Shown: one piece after another, positions 52,141 through 60,462 of the stretch | Position numbering within the stretch: position 1 is the stretch's first letter | Layout: the number at the start of each line of letters is the position of its first letter | Notes under the pieces: model-generated | The model's database searches: none | Seen by the model: only the letters and a program-made list of their open reading frames with translations | What the model was told of the DNA's origin: nothing | Position numbers and translations under genes: made by a program | Assembly: GCA_023512345.1 (NCBI GenBank) | Contig: JAILZT010000018.1 | Span: 40,517-104,516, forward strand | Source of the DNA: Paenibacillus sp. | GTDB lineage: Bacteria > Bacillota > Bacilli > Paenibacillales > Paenibacillaceae | Length of the DNA: 64,000 nucleotides | Direction: 5' to 3'

Positions 52141-52554
52141 TCATTCAAGACCTAAAACCAATGGATTCCCCAGCAAGAACCAATTATTAACCTCATCATA
52201 ACCTATGATCTCAGCTTTAATAATTAAACCCGCATGCATATTGTGTTTCTGTGAATTTGCGGCGCACTCTGCATAATCAGCTATCCCTAAAGCATCGAAA
52301 TCAGGAATACTAACTATAACTCCCTGAAGATAAAGAACTTCTATGTATCCTTCTATTTTTGTACCAAGAGGAAGAGAATCTTTAAGTTTTAACCATACGT
52401 CCCGTTGACTTTTATTAATACTATCCCACACTTGTTCAAATTCTTCCTGAGGGATTCTTTTTAATTTTGGATCTTCTAAAGGCAAATCCGTCTCTGAAAG
52501 GAAAAATTCAAACTTCTTCTGATTGGAAATCTTGCTTTCTTTACCATCTTCCAT
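52141..52554 (-). CDS. immunity-like protein, main part of a split gene
   Basis: A 137-residue acidic protein starting MEDGKESKISNQKKFEFFL. The middle resembles an OB/S1-like strand set (LPLGTKIEGYIEVLYLQGVIVSI). Its ATG overlaps the TAA of the small upstream frame (TAATG at 52552-52556). Adding one T restores one longer protein that would start at 52640, so this is probably either a frameshifted gene or a coupled pair. It lies between a broken toxin tip and another immunity gene. Confidence 0.65.
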   Translation of the reverse strand: MEDGKESKISNQKKFEFFLSETDLPLEDPKLKRIPQEEFEQVWDSINKSQRDVWLKLKDSLPLGTKIEGYIEVLYLQGVIVSIPDFDALGIADYAECAANSQKHNMHAGLIIKAEIIGYDEVNNWFLLGNPLVLGLE

Positions 52555-52640
52555 TAAATCTGTCTGAATGCTGTTCCTTCCTCATCCACTTCAAAATACC
52601 ATGTTTTGCTACCACCACTATATTGTATTAAATAAATCAT
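52554..52640 (-). CDS. 28-codon frame, probable N-terminus of the split immunity gene
   Basis: A short frame, MIYLIQYSGGSKTWYFEVDE then EGTAFRQI, with GTGAAAGGA before the ATG. Its beta-strand sequence flows naturally into the next frame if one base is added at the TTT run (52556-52558). It is either a coupled leader or the broken N-terminus. Confidence 0.5.
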   Translation of the reverse strand: MIYLIQYSGGSKTWYFEVDEEGTAFRQI

Positions 52641-52675
52641 AAAATCCTTTCACTCCTTAGGATGGCTTCTTTCAC

Positions 52676-52880
52676 TCAACTTTTATCAGCATTAATGCTT
52701 TGAATCCGCTAGATAATATTCCGTCCATTTATGTTTAACCGTGTGCTAGTTAGAGTAGCAATGAATGTTTCCGTCCCTTGGGATAAGTCCGGTTAGGACA
52801 TTGTATTTGGAGTAATATCCGTAAAATATACACCATCACCTACTCGGGCATTGAATGGAGCTATTAAAAATCAAACTATG
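52676..52880 (-). pseudogene. decayed toxin tip, possibly ADP-ribosyltransferase-like
   Basis: One minus-strand frame reads LIAPFNARVGDGVYFTDITP then NTMS, a stop, PDLSQGTETFIATLTS, a second stop after GRNII, and ends at 52676. The GDGVYFTDI segment resembles the HYD1-type ADP-ribosyltransferase toxin domain. This is a short match, so the family is uncertain. The immunity frame starts 36 nt later. Confidence 0.45.
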
Positions 52881-52947
52881 ATTATCAGTACTTCTATAGA
52901 AAATCTATTTTAATAGAACAAAATATATGTACCCTTGATCCTTTCAA

Positions 52948-53247
52948 CTAATCCATATAAGATTCAGCGGTCTCTATAATATTAGTTAGATTTAGATCAG
53001 GATATTGTTTGTCACATTCTTTGAGAGTAATAATGTAATCCTGGCTTTGAAGATTGTATGCAATTTCTTCAAAAACTTCACTAATCCAAAGGATTTCATC
53101 TTTACTACAACTTTTTAGAAAATGAATAGTCTCATCTTTATTTCTGCTCAAAAGTTCTATTAACTTTTCTCGATATTGTCCAATGACTGGATCGTTTAAA
53201 TGAAGCATTGCTCTTTCTTGAATAACTTTTCTCGCTTTGTGAATCAT
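52948..53247 (-). CDS. small helical immunity-like protein
   Basis: A 99-residue protein, mainly helical (MIHKARKVIQERAMLHLND, REKLIELLSRNKDETIHFL) with an acidic C-terminal half. AAGGGG lies 7 nt before the ATG. The composition and place in the array suggest an immunity protein whose toxin is lost. No family is recognised. Confidence 0.68.
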   Translation of the reverse strand: MIHKARKVIQERAMLHLNDPVIGQYREKLIELLSRNKDETIHFLKSCSKDEILWISEVFEEIAYNLQSQDYIITLKECDKQYPDLNLTNIIETAESYMD

Positions 53248-53360
53248 TTTAAACCCCTTCTCATTTTAACCTTACTCGATTGAATTCACTTAACATAACA
53301 ACAACATATTAACAGATTTGCTTTTAGATAAGTTTGCAACATATTCTCCTGCTTTTGCTA

Positions 53361-53562
53361 TTATTGAATTTGATCACTTTGAGGAAACCAAGCTTGATTA
53401 TTCCCTACATTTTGTGTTTCTCTAAAAATCCATAGATATACTATATGTAATTTTCGTAGCCGATCAGGTCTTCCCGGTGCGTAAGCTGGTTCCACTTCTA
53501 TAATTTTTCAATGAATCTAAAAAGTAGCCATCACCAAGATTGGAATAATATAACTTCATCAT
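53361..53562 (-). pseudogene. short frameshifted gene remnant
   Basis: A frame starting MMKLYYSNLGDGYFLDSLKN behind AAGGAAAAGGAA runs into a stop. Adding one A in the run at 53514-53518 (T on the plus strand) joins it to IIEVEPAYAPGRPDRLRKL, then HIVYLWIFRETQNVGNN and a stop at 53361. The joined product would be about 67 residues, of unknown function. The rest of 53250-53670 holds nothing recognised. Confidence 0.45.
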
Positions 53563-53673
53563 TTCCTTTTCCTTGTTTTTTTAGGTTTCTCCGAAAAAAT
53601 AGACGGTGACTGTTTCCAATCTCCGTCCATCAAATTTTCATTCAACCTTATTATTTATCAAAAATAAGCATTG

Positions 53674-54615
53674 CTACTCAAGCCTAAAGGAATTACTTGT
53701 AATCTCCACATCAGGATTTAGTTCCTTCAGTTGCATTCCATAGTCTTTTTTCATCTGTGAGATATGCAGTGATTCTATTTTAGGAAAGTACTCCTTCAGA
53801 TAAATTAGATCAACCTGCACTTGGCATAAAATAAAATCAATGTGCTTAACATTTTTTAGCCCACCAATCTCAGTTAGATTCATTTCATATGTACAGCTGT
53901 TTACAATTAATGTCTCAATTCCCTCGAAAGTCTTTAACGTACGTAAATCCAGCTTTTTGCTGCCATCCAGAACCAAGCGTTTAATGTTGCTGTTATCTCC
54001 TGTGAAACGTTCCAGGTTGCGGCAACCCAATACACTGATATAACCTAAGCCTGAATTCGCAGCTGTATTTCCTAATTCTTTGAATTTGCAGCTTTTAAAT
54101 GATAGATTTTCAAATCGGACATCTTTCCATTCCTCAAAATCAGGTTCCATTGGCGAATGATAAATATCCAAGATTTTAATATCCTTAAACCCAGCAATAG
54201 CAGTTAAATCTTCCTTTTTTTCTACAAAGAGATCAATGTTGTTCACACCTGCATTCGAAAGCTGAGAGATATCTCTACGTCTATTGCAGTGGGTCTGAAT
54301 TTTAATAAATCTACCTTTACTAAACGATTCAATTCCATCCAATGATTGAATATAATGTCCATAGACAAACAAAAACTTTAGATTAGGAAATACGCTTACT
54401 ATACTTAGATTTTTTAAAGAAGAATTATAGTCGATTATCAGTTCTTCAAACTTATCTATGCCTTTTATCCGTTTCAAATGCGCAATCAAAGCCTCGGCAT
54501 CTACTTGTATTTCCGACGGATTACTTATTCTCAAACTGTCATATTGCGGTTCTATGGTTGTGAGTTGTGTGAATTTAGACTCATCTACGATTAGCTCTTC
54601 TGACAATATGTTCAT
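53674..54615 (-). CDS. leucine-rich-repeat protein in the immunity array
   Basis: A 313-residue cytosolic protein with several irregular leucine-rich repeats (FPNLKFLFVYGHYIQSLDGI, ISVLGCRNLERFTGDNSNI, TFEGIETLIVNSC). There is no signal peptide, in contrast to secreted LRR proteins. AAGGA lies close to the ATG at 54615; a TTG at 54606 is an alternative start. It overlaps the upstream gene by 35 nt. LRR proteins occur as immunity-type genes near Rhs loci, but no toxin tip is present here. Confidence 0.7.
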   Translation of the reverse strand: MNILSEELIVDESKFTQLTTIEPQYDSLRISNPSEIQVDAEALIAHLKRIKGIDKFEELIIDYNSSLKNLSIVSVFPNLKFLFVYGHYIQSLDGIESFSKGRFIKIQTHCNRRRDISQLSNAGVNNIDLFVEKKEDLTAIAGFKDIKILDIYHSPMEPDFEEWKDVRFENLSFKSCKFKELGNTAANSGLGYISVLGCRNLERFTGDNSNIKRLVLDGSKKLDLRTLKTFEGIETLIVNSCTYEMNLTEIGGLKNVKHIDFILCQVQVDLIYLKEYFPKIESLHISQMKKDYGMQLKELNPDVEITSNSFRLE

Positions 54616-54913
54616 CCTTTCTGATCAGAGTTATTTGGTAGTCCAAGGGAAACCACAAAAACGCTCGCTCCCACATCATATTTAGCTCAACAATTAATTC
54701 TTCAATAAATCCTTTTAGCTCCTTGTTATATATCGTCTTATCTTTATTCCCCAACAGTATTTCTTCAGGACTGTAGTAAGTATATGGGAAAACTTCAGTA
54801 TGATAAGGGCCTTCATCAAAACTTAACTTTTCGTAACGACTTCTAGTATGTAGCAACTCCTCTAATAACTCAGTTGAATCATTAGCATCTAAAAACATAC
54901 TATATCGATCCAT
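54581..54913 (-). CDS. small protein upstream of the LRR gene
   Basis: A 110-residue acidic protein (MDRYSMFLDANDSTELLEEL, then HTEVFPYTYYSPEEIL). Its C-terminus (IRKDEHIVRRANRR) overlaps the LRR gene by 35 nt and is basic, unlike the rest, so a frameshift near the end is possible. The ribosome binding site is weak. Possible immunity protein. Confidence 0.55.
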   Translation of the reverse strand: MDRYSMFLDANDSTELLEELLHTRSRYEKLSFDEGPYHTEVFPYTYYSPEEILLGNKDKTIYNKELKGFIEELIVELNMMWERAFLWFPLDYQITLIRKDEHIVRRANRR

Positions 54914-54996
54914 TATATAATGATCTCTTTTCTCATTATTGATATTATATGCCTCTAGTCCCCACTCTTTAAGTACTGGGTATCACTAACAAAAAA

Positions 54997-55029
54997 GAAA
55001 TCTTCACAACACGAAAGCCAATCAAGGCC
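54997..55029 (-). terminator. decayed cassette terminator (copy 3)
   Basis: GGCCTTGATTGGCTTTCGTG followed by TTTCTTTTTTG on the minus strand matches the copies at 48967 and 51521, but the second stem arm is damaged. It follows the 55038 immunity gene. Confidence 0.45.
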
Positions 55030-55037
55030 AGTCTAGA

Positions 55038-55412
55038 CTATGCTTTTTCAATTACTAATTCCCAACATACAATTTCAACTATTATATCCTGAAAAGGAAA
55101 TACATAGTGATGAGATTTTTCAAGAAAGTCAGCTGTTGTGTCTATTTCAGATAAGGTCTTTTTTAATTGTTTTACCCATTCTGAGTCGAATACTTCTAAA
55201 ATATGAAAAGATCTTTTTCCATTAATCATAAATTCCTCTGTATCAATACAGTCAATCGTTGTAATCTTTATAGCCTGATAAGGGCAAATTCTAACTTTCC
55301 ATCTCACTTCTTCAGAATCATCAAAGTAAATTTTTATGTTAGTTGTGTTCATTTGTACTTCTTCTAATGGTGTCACATTTATAACTAATTTTTCATCAAC
55401 AATACCTACCAT
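55038..55412 (-). CDS. immunity-like protein paired with a broken toxin tip
   Basis: A 124-residue protein, beta-rich (MVGIVDEKLVINVTPLEEVQ, IKIYFDDSEEVRWKVRICPY) with a helical stretch near 75-100. It starts 12 nt after the stop of the toxin tip at 55424, the usual toxin-immunity order. No family is recognised. Confidence 0.68.
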   Translation of the reverse strand: MVGIVDEKLVINVTPLEEVQMNTTNIKIYFDDSEEVRWKVRICPYQAIKITTIDCIDTEEFMINGKRSFHILEVFDSEWVKQLKKTLSEIDTTADFLEKSHHYVFPFQDIIVEIVCWELVIEKA

Positions 55413-55423
55413 ATTCCATCATC

Positions 55424-55713
55424 CTATCTTACTTTAATTGAAGTGCCATCATTTTTTGTCGTCATTTTTCTACCAATCTCTTTAGCAACCTCTTGTTGAG
55501 AAGCCATTCTGTATCTTACCTTAAGACCTGCTTGTTGAGTGGCATACAAACGAAGATTATCAAGTGTATATAGTTTACCATCCTGTTTAAAAAGTCATAT
55601 TTCAGGTAAATCATTCGGCTTAATCGTTCCATTCTTCAGTCACTGCCGTTTCCGCTTCCGAGATCGCCGATCCAGCCCGTGCCTTCACGTACTCCGGATG
55701 TCAATTGCTTTTC
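55424..55713 (-). pseudogene. Rhs linker stub with broken ParB-like toxin tip
   Basis: The stub QLTSGVREGTGWIGDLGSG is an Rhs-type linker. In another frame LKNGTIKPNDLPEI is followed by a TGA (55595-55597) and then LFKQDGKLYTLDNLRLYATQ, QAGLKVRYRMASQQEVAKEI and an end at TKNDGTSIKVR. Toxins ending this way have a Trp or similar residue where the TGA stands, so TGG to TGA is a simple explanation. The DGKLYTLDNLR segment resembles ParB-like toxin domains. Confidence 0.65.
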
Positions 55714-55716
55714 TAC

Positions 55717-55752
55717 AAAAAAAACCACATGAAGCATTCGCTCAGATGTGGT
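55717..55752 (-). terminator. strong terminator between cassettes
   Basis: ACCACAT pairs with ATGTGGT on the minus strand, followed by TTTTTTTTG. It ends the cassette of the immunity gene at 55837 and abuts the next Rhs stub. Confidence 0.85.
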
Positions 55753-55836
55753 AAGTAGGATATCAGTATAAGAACTGTACGAATTGGTTTATCCCTTTTC
55801 TTAATTTGTATAAATTTTGTCATCGTAGAAAATATA

Positions 55837-56319
55837 CTAATTTTTTTTAAATACCCACTGATTTCTGGAAAACTGTTCTTCAATCATGTTATTATATTTT
55901 TCTTCTGTTAAAACTTTAACTCCCTGTTCCAAAAAAATTTTCAATCTATTATCAAGTAATTCCTTAAAATCTCCTTGTCTGATTTCTGTAACCTTCAATT
56001 CAATAGACTCTGGAGCTTCAACAATGCTAAGTTTGAATTTACATGAATCCATCTCTTTGTCTCTTGTCAATACAACACAATTTATAACAAAATCCATGTC
56101 CATTTTTCTAGCTTCATCTTGATCTCTTGGACGATACCATAAGCTATTAGTATGGTCTATAAATGTTTCAACCCCTTCTTTAAAGGGTTCTGTATAATAA
56201 TACCCATGTTCAAAATATAAGAAATCACCACTTTGTGGAAAGCTAAAAACAAGCTCCAACAGAAAATCTAAATGATCACCATCGTCCTGAAAGATATTTT
56301 CCAAATAATATACTGTCAT
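55837..56319 (-). CDS. immunity-like protein paired with the 56331 toxin tip
   Basis: A protein of about 160 residues (MTVYYLENIFQDDGDHLDFL), acidic and aromatic in the first half, helical at the end. GAGGAG lies 8 nt before the ATG at 56319, preferred over the ATG at 56337. It begins 11 nt after the toxin tip stop. No family is recognised. Confidence 0.68.
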   Translation of the reverse strand: MTVYYLENIFQDDGDHLDFLLELVFSFPQSGDFLYFEHGYYYTEPFKEGVETFIDHTNSLWYRPRDQDEARKMDMDFVINCVVLTRDKEMDSCKFKLSIVEAPESIELKVTEIRQGDFKELLDNRLKIFLEQGVKVLTEEKYNNMIEEQFSRNQWVFKKN

Positions 56320-56330
56320 ACTCATTCTCC

Positions 56331-57151
56331 TCACCAAGGGTACTCTTCATCATCACCATCATCATATAGATGCATTCGAGTGTTTGTTACGGGATGGAAA
56401 TGGTCCCGATAATAATAGTTTCCTTTTATATTTTTGAATGGTTGTCCTATGTGAAGGTTTCCAACCACATTACCACTTCGATTAAACACCTTAACCTTGA
56501 ACATATCTGTTAACTCAACACCTCCAAATGTATAACCATTTGAGTCATATACGCTCTTAGATCCCCCATATTCTTCCACATAGGGTGTTTTTAGTCGTAT
56601 CTATATATTTCAGTGAAGCAGTAAAATTAGGACTATCAAATACTATTCTTAGTAAAGCGTCTCTCCCACTTAATATACCCTTTTTCTGATCTAAAATCAG
56701 AAGAGAGTTTGAGCCTTCTTCTGAAGTATAATCGATAGCTAAAAAGCCATCTCCACTATATACAAACTTTGCACTTCCTCCCATACATCCATCAGAAAGA
56801 TAGTTACATGCATTATTTCTTACCTCACTTCCTCCAGCTGCCATAGATTCTTTGGATTTTCCAGTACCTTTAACATATTTATTGTACTGTTTTGAACTCA
56901 TATCATCCAAGAGTTTCCAGCCTACTTGATAGCCGTAAAGGTCTTGTTTAGCAACTGGATTTAAGAAAGTATCATAACCGTATGATTGCTTAAGTTTATG
57001 ACCACTTGGATCACTATAAATCAACGGATTATTACTCACATACGTAAACAAATTCAAACTCAGCGGATTATCAATCTGCCCTTCATACGTATCCTCAGAT
57101 ATACACCGTGCCGGCCTAGGATCATAATAAAACGCCTGTAGGTAGTAATAC
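56331..57151 (-). pseudogene. Rhs core stub with frameshifted toxin tip
   Basis: The frame opens with the Rhs core end (YYLQAFYYDPRPARCISED, then NLFTYVSNNPLIYSDPSGH) directly next to a terminator, and continues into a tip with LKQSYGYDTFLNPVAKQDLY. A run of five A (56588-56592, T on the plus strand) shifts the frame; removing one A joins it to EEYGGSKSVYDSNGYTFGG and YYYRDHFHPVTNTRMHLY, ending EEYPW. The RDHFHP block looks like a nuclease-type metal site, by inference. Confidence 0.75.
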
Positions 57152-57156
57152 AGAAA

Positions 57157-57185
57157 GACCTTGAAGGAATTACTCCCCCAAGGTC
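57157..57185 (-). terminator. cassette terminator (copy 4)
   Basis: GACCTTG pairs with CAAGGTC around a loop, followed by TTTCTG on the minus strand. It ends the 57200 immunity gene and abuts an Rhs stub. Confidence 0.75.
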
Positions 57186-57199
57186 AGACAGACTATTCT

Positions 57200-57538
57200 T
57201 TAATATCTGCCAAAGTATTCATCTGAGAATTCACCATCAATATTATAATCAACATGATAGTAGAAAAGTTGAATCCCCGTCTTTGGATGAACCAAGTCAA
57301 AACAAACTCTAAAATAAGGAAACTCCCTATCAAAGCTATTTACAAATATACTTACACATCTATACTGTATTCTTAAATCTGAATAACTTAAGCCTTTTGG
57401 CAAACTCCTTTCCTCATCTTTTAGAAAATTGGTTGAGCATTTACTTACAAGTTCTTCAAGTATTTCTTGGGTAGAATCCTTCACTTTTTCGAAGTCATAA
57501 ATGAGATTAAAAGTCTGTTCTATTGACTTCAAATCCAT
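57200..57538 (-). CDS. immunity-like protein paired with the HINT-toxin remnant
   Basis: A protein of about 112 residues, helical then beta-rich (MDLKSIEQTFNLIYDFEKV, RIQYRCVSIFVNS, FRVCFDLVHPKTGIQLFYYH). GGTGAG lies 5 nt before the ATG at 57538, preferred to the ATG at 57571. It begins 22 nt after the end of the HINT-toxin remnant. No family is recognised. Confidence 0.68.
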   Translation of the reverse strand: MDLKSIEQTFNLIYDFEKVKDSTQEILEELVSKCSTNFLKDEERSLPKGLSYSDLRIQYRCVSIFVNSFDREFPYFRVCFDLVHPKTGIQLFYYHVDYNIDGEFSDEYFGRY

Positions 57539-57560
57539 TCTTCTCACCACTCTCCATTTG

Positions 57561-58240
57561 CTATTTCCCACTGGTCATGTAATCAAATACCATAGCGCCA
57601 TTCTTATCTATTTTCCCATAGACCCTTACATGGTTTGGTGCTCCTGCAACTTTTATTTTGTAATTGTAGGTGTATCCCTTATATTTAACAATTTCTTTGT
57701 CGGTCAGACTGATTATCCCATCTGCCCCTTCACGTGCTTTTGCATAGCCCATATCTTTTGCCTTTACGAACTTTTTGTCCAATTGTAATCTCTTTAACTC
57801 ATTAAAGACATCATGATTAATCCATCGCACACTTGGCAGATTTATCAGTGCACAGTTATGCACCCAAACACCGAGATTCGATACGAAGTAAGAATTAAAA
57901 TCCTCAACCTCAAAGTTATAAACCGTTGCTTCTCGTGGTTCTTTTTCAATCTTGTCTATTGCCAGTTTAGTACCGTCACTTGAAACAAGCAAGTCGCCAA
58001 CTTTCAGGTCTTTAACAAACGTCCATCCCTTACCATCCAACCAAAACGGATGCTCACCCGTAACCTCGATGATTTCATTCCCGATGTGGACATAGTAGAT
58101 TTCGTCAGCTTGTTTTTGGAACAGCCCCACGACCTCTTTATACGCCACTTCTCCAGTCTCATCAGACTTGGCGAGAACCTTATCCCCTACCTCGATTTCC
58201 TCGATAGGTTTCTCCCCTTCGTTAGTTAGAACTTTGATTC
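57561..58240 (-). pseudogene. HINT pretoxin with toxin tip, 5' end cut off by a mobile element
   Basis: The protein begins inside a HINT (intein-like) domain: IKVLTNEGEKPIEEIEVGDK, EVTGEHPFWLDGKGW, VYNFEVEDFNSYFVSNLGVW and the HN junction in WVHNC. The tip after it reads INHDVFNELKRLQLDKKF and EGADGIISLTDKEIVKYKGY. The usual start of the HINT domain (CFTAGT) is missing: at 58240 the sequence changes to the IS110-family element. A later ATG at 58148 gives 195 residues but cannot replace the lost front. Confidence 0.78.
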
Positions 58241-58286
58241 AGGGAAGAGAGAAGGTGGCAACTATTCAGCTACCACCATTGTATCA

Positions 58287-59525
58287 TTAGCTTGCCGCCC
58301 GTTCAGGTAAAGCGTCAAGTCGGTATTCGGTTTTGTTCTTCATCATGCTGAATAGAATGGTGACAAGCCTTCTCATGATACAGATGATTGCCTGTTTCTT
58401 CTTTTTACCTTCACTCAATCGCTTCTCGTAATATTCACGGAACAAGGGATTGAGTGGCTTACTGGAAGTTCTTGCGGTATGCACTTGTCTCACAGCTAGC
58501 CCCCACAGAATCTTATTCAACGCTCGATTCCCCTGACGTTGATTACGGTCTTTACCTCTGCCGCCGCTGCTCATTTGGCTTGGTGTAAGCCCTGCATACT
58601 TAGCTAGCTTGTCAGCACTTGCAAAACGGCTTATGTCTCCGATTTCAGCCACGATAGCCGAAGCGGTAACGTCATCAATGCCAGTGAACGTATTCAACTT
58701 GAAGTCTAGCTTCTGCATGATGTGACGGATATTGTCTTCAACATCGCTCATCTCCCGTTGAACGTCACGAATTTGGTTAACATGACTACGGACGAGGAAA
58801 TCCCGATACTCCTGCCCGTTCCGCTTTGTATTCCCGTCAGCTTGAACACTCTCAAGGATTAGAGCAGCTTTTTTAGTCGAACACACATTACGGCTGTTCT
58901 TCCGTAAGAACTCTGCCAACACTTCGACTGTCACGCCCTCCAACAGATACGGTGAAGGGTACTCATGCCATACAGCTAATGCCGTTTGTCCATCCACTTC
59001 ACAGAAAAACTTGCTGTAACTCGGATAGTTGTAGCTTAACTGCGTATGAAGCTGATTCTTGAGCATAACAAGCGTATCCCGTAAGCTGTACCGCCGCATG
59101 ACTAGTTGTTTCAGAATCCAGTAATCGTCTTGTGGGTGGGCATTCGGCAACCTATCCAGTTCATCCAGTAACAGCTTGGCAATATTCTCTGCATCCCAAC
59201 TGTCGTGCTTTTCCGTCATGGCATAGCTTTTACGCTTCCAGTTGGATAGAGCGGCATTGACCTCTTTGACAAGCAAATGGTTCTCGACAAGGTGAACAGC
59301 TAATGACCTTCCATAGCCGCCCACGTCCTCAAGTCCGAATACAACTGTCATGCCTTCCTGCACATGCTTCTTGACCTTGTTAATCACCGCAGGAAAAGCC
59401 GATGGCTTGTTCTCAAATTCAATGACTTCTAGCTTATCATTCCAACAGTTGATGACTACAGCGGTATGCGTTCGCTTATGCAAATCAACGCCTACATAGA
59501 TAAACTGCTCTTTACGATGTCTCAT
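58287..59525 (-). CDS. IS110-family transposase (DEDD recombinase)
   Basis: A 412-residue recombinase. The N-terminal RuvC-like domain has Asp in YVGVDLHKRTHTAVV, Glu in VVFGLEDVGGYG and Asp in DSWDAENIAKLLLDE. The C-terminal Tnp20-like domain has IDDVTASAIVAEIGDISRF and the Ser in LTPSQMSSGGRG. This matches the IS110 group. AAGGGGG precedes the ATG. In this family the upstream leader encodes a guide-like bridge RNA. Confidence 0.95.
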   Translation of the reverse strand: MRHRKEQFIYVGVDLHKRTHTAVVINCWNDKLEVIEFENKPSAFPAVINKVKKHVQEGMTVVFGLEDVGGYGRSLAVHLVENHLLVKEVNAALSNWKRKSYAMTEKHDSWDAENIAKLLLDELDRLPNAHPQDDYWILKQLVMRRYSLRDTLVMLKNQLHTQLSYNYPSYSKFFCEVDGQTALAVWHEYPSPYLLEGVTVEVLAEFLRKNSRNVCSTKKAALILESVQADGNTKRNGQEYRDFLVRSHVNQIRDVQREMSDVEDNIRHIMQKLDFKLNTFTGIDDVTASAIVAEIGDISRFASADKLAKYAGLTPSQMSSGGRGKDRNQRQGNRALNKILWGLAVRQVHTARTSSKPLNPLFREYYEKRLSEGKKKKQAIICIMRRLVTILFSMMKNKTEYRLDALPERAAS

Positions 59526-59652
59526 TTTGAGTATCCCCCTTAGCCTTTATAGCGTTTAGGGAAAAAGAATAGCCGCATCGTCTGTTTAGTATTCGCCCGA
59601 AGGCGTACATTGAAGGGTAAGCGTGTCTATTCTTCCTCTATAAACGCTATAA
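59526..59652 (-). ncRNA. candidate IS110 bridge RNA leader
   Basis: The 127-bp stretch between the transposase ATG and the recombinase end can fold on the minus strand: CTTATAGCGTTTATAGAGGA pairs with TAAACGCTATAAAG plus CTATTC, closing a loop with an inner GCC/GGC stem. IS110-group elements encode their bridge RNA in the non-coding end upstream of the gene, which matches. Structure and expression are inferred. Confidence 0.45.
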
Positions 59653-60423
59653 GATGGCTTGATGTAGTCCTGTTGCTGTAATGCCACCATAGTAATACTG
59701 ACCTTCGTAAAACTCCCTGCGGTCGAGTATCCGTTTGACCTGTACTTTCGTGAACTGCTTGACTTGCTGTGTCGTAAAGCCTTCTCGATTCAATTGAAAG
59801 GCAATTTCTGATAACGTCCAATTCGGGTTCTGTTTCCGTATGTCAAAGAGCCGTTTTACTGCTTGGGCTTGCTTGTCATTCACTTCAATTGCCTTGTGTC
59901 CTTTACGGGCTTTGTAACCAAATGCCGCCCGTCCTCCTGCGTAACCGCCCTGTTGGGCTTTCTTGTTACGTCCCCTGCCTAGCTTGAGGGCAATTTCTAG
60001 CCGCTGATACTGGTCGAGCAGTTCCATAAGACCGTTGATAAGGAAATCGCTTGGGTCTTTCTTATGGATGGAATAGGTCGGCTGTTCGATGCTTTTAACG
60101 TCCACACCGTACTTCTTGAACTCCCGATGAACCAATACCTTCACGATGTCAGACCGCCACAAACGGCTTGTATTGAGGACTACAACAGCGTCATAGGTTC
60201 GGGTGGATAGGGCGGATAACATGCTCTGAAAGCCGATTCTATCGACCTCAAGAGCATCCTCATCCACCTTCGCCCCACTGATTCCTTCATCCGTAAAGAT
60301 GTCCTGCAAGTTCCATCCTTGCTCCTGACAATAGGAGCGGATTTCGTCCTGTTGGTACGCTAGACTGTAACCGTCTTTAGCTTGTCCACTTGTCGATACC
60401 CTGACGTAACCGATGACATTCAT
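59647..60423 (-). CDS. serine recombinase (resolvase-type, short form)
   Basis: A 258-residue site-specific recombinase. The nucleophile is S10 in YVRVSTSGQA, and the catalytic core has VVLNTSRLWRSDI. A recombinase domain follows (AAFGYKARKGHKAIEVNDKQ), ending GITATGLHQAIL. That ending matches other short serine recombinases, so it is probably complete. It is divergent from the Cro/CI-like gene and is probably repressed by it through the operators between them. Confidence 0.92.
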   Translation of the reverse strand: MNVIGYVRVSTSGQAKDGYSLAYQQDEIRSYCQEQGWNLQDIFTDEGISGAKVDEDALEVDRIGFQSMLSALSTRTYDAVVVLNTSRLWRSDIVKVLVHREFKKYGVDVKSIEQPTYSIHKKDPSDFLINGLMELLDQYQRLEIALKLGRGRNKKAQQGGYAGGRAAFGYKARKGHKAIEVNDKQAQAVKRLFDIRKQNPNWTLSEIAFQLNREGFTTQQVKQFTKVQVKRILDRREFYEGQYYYGGITATGLHQAIL

Positions 60424-60462
60424 GCTGTTTCCTCCCCCTCCGTTACGATAATTGAGATTAAC

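Larger units (their letters stand above)
58241..59652 (-). mobile_element. IS110-family insertion element
   Basis: The element contains a DEDD transposase gene, about 45 bp of downstream end and about 125 bp of structured upstream leader. Its left boundary is where HINT coding stops (58240). Its right boundary is not certain, because the leader runs into the recombinase stop. No terminal inverted repeats or target duplication are needed in this family, and none was found. Confidence 0.7.
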
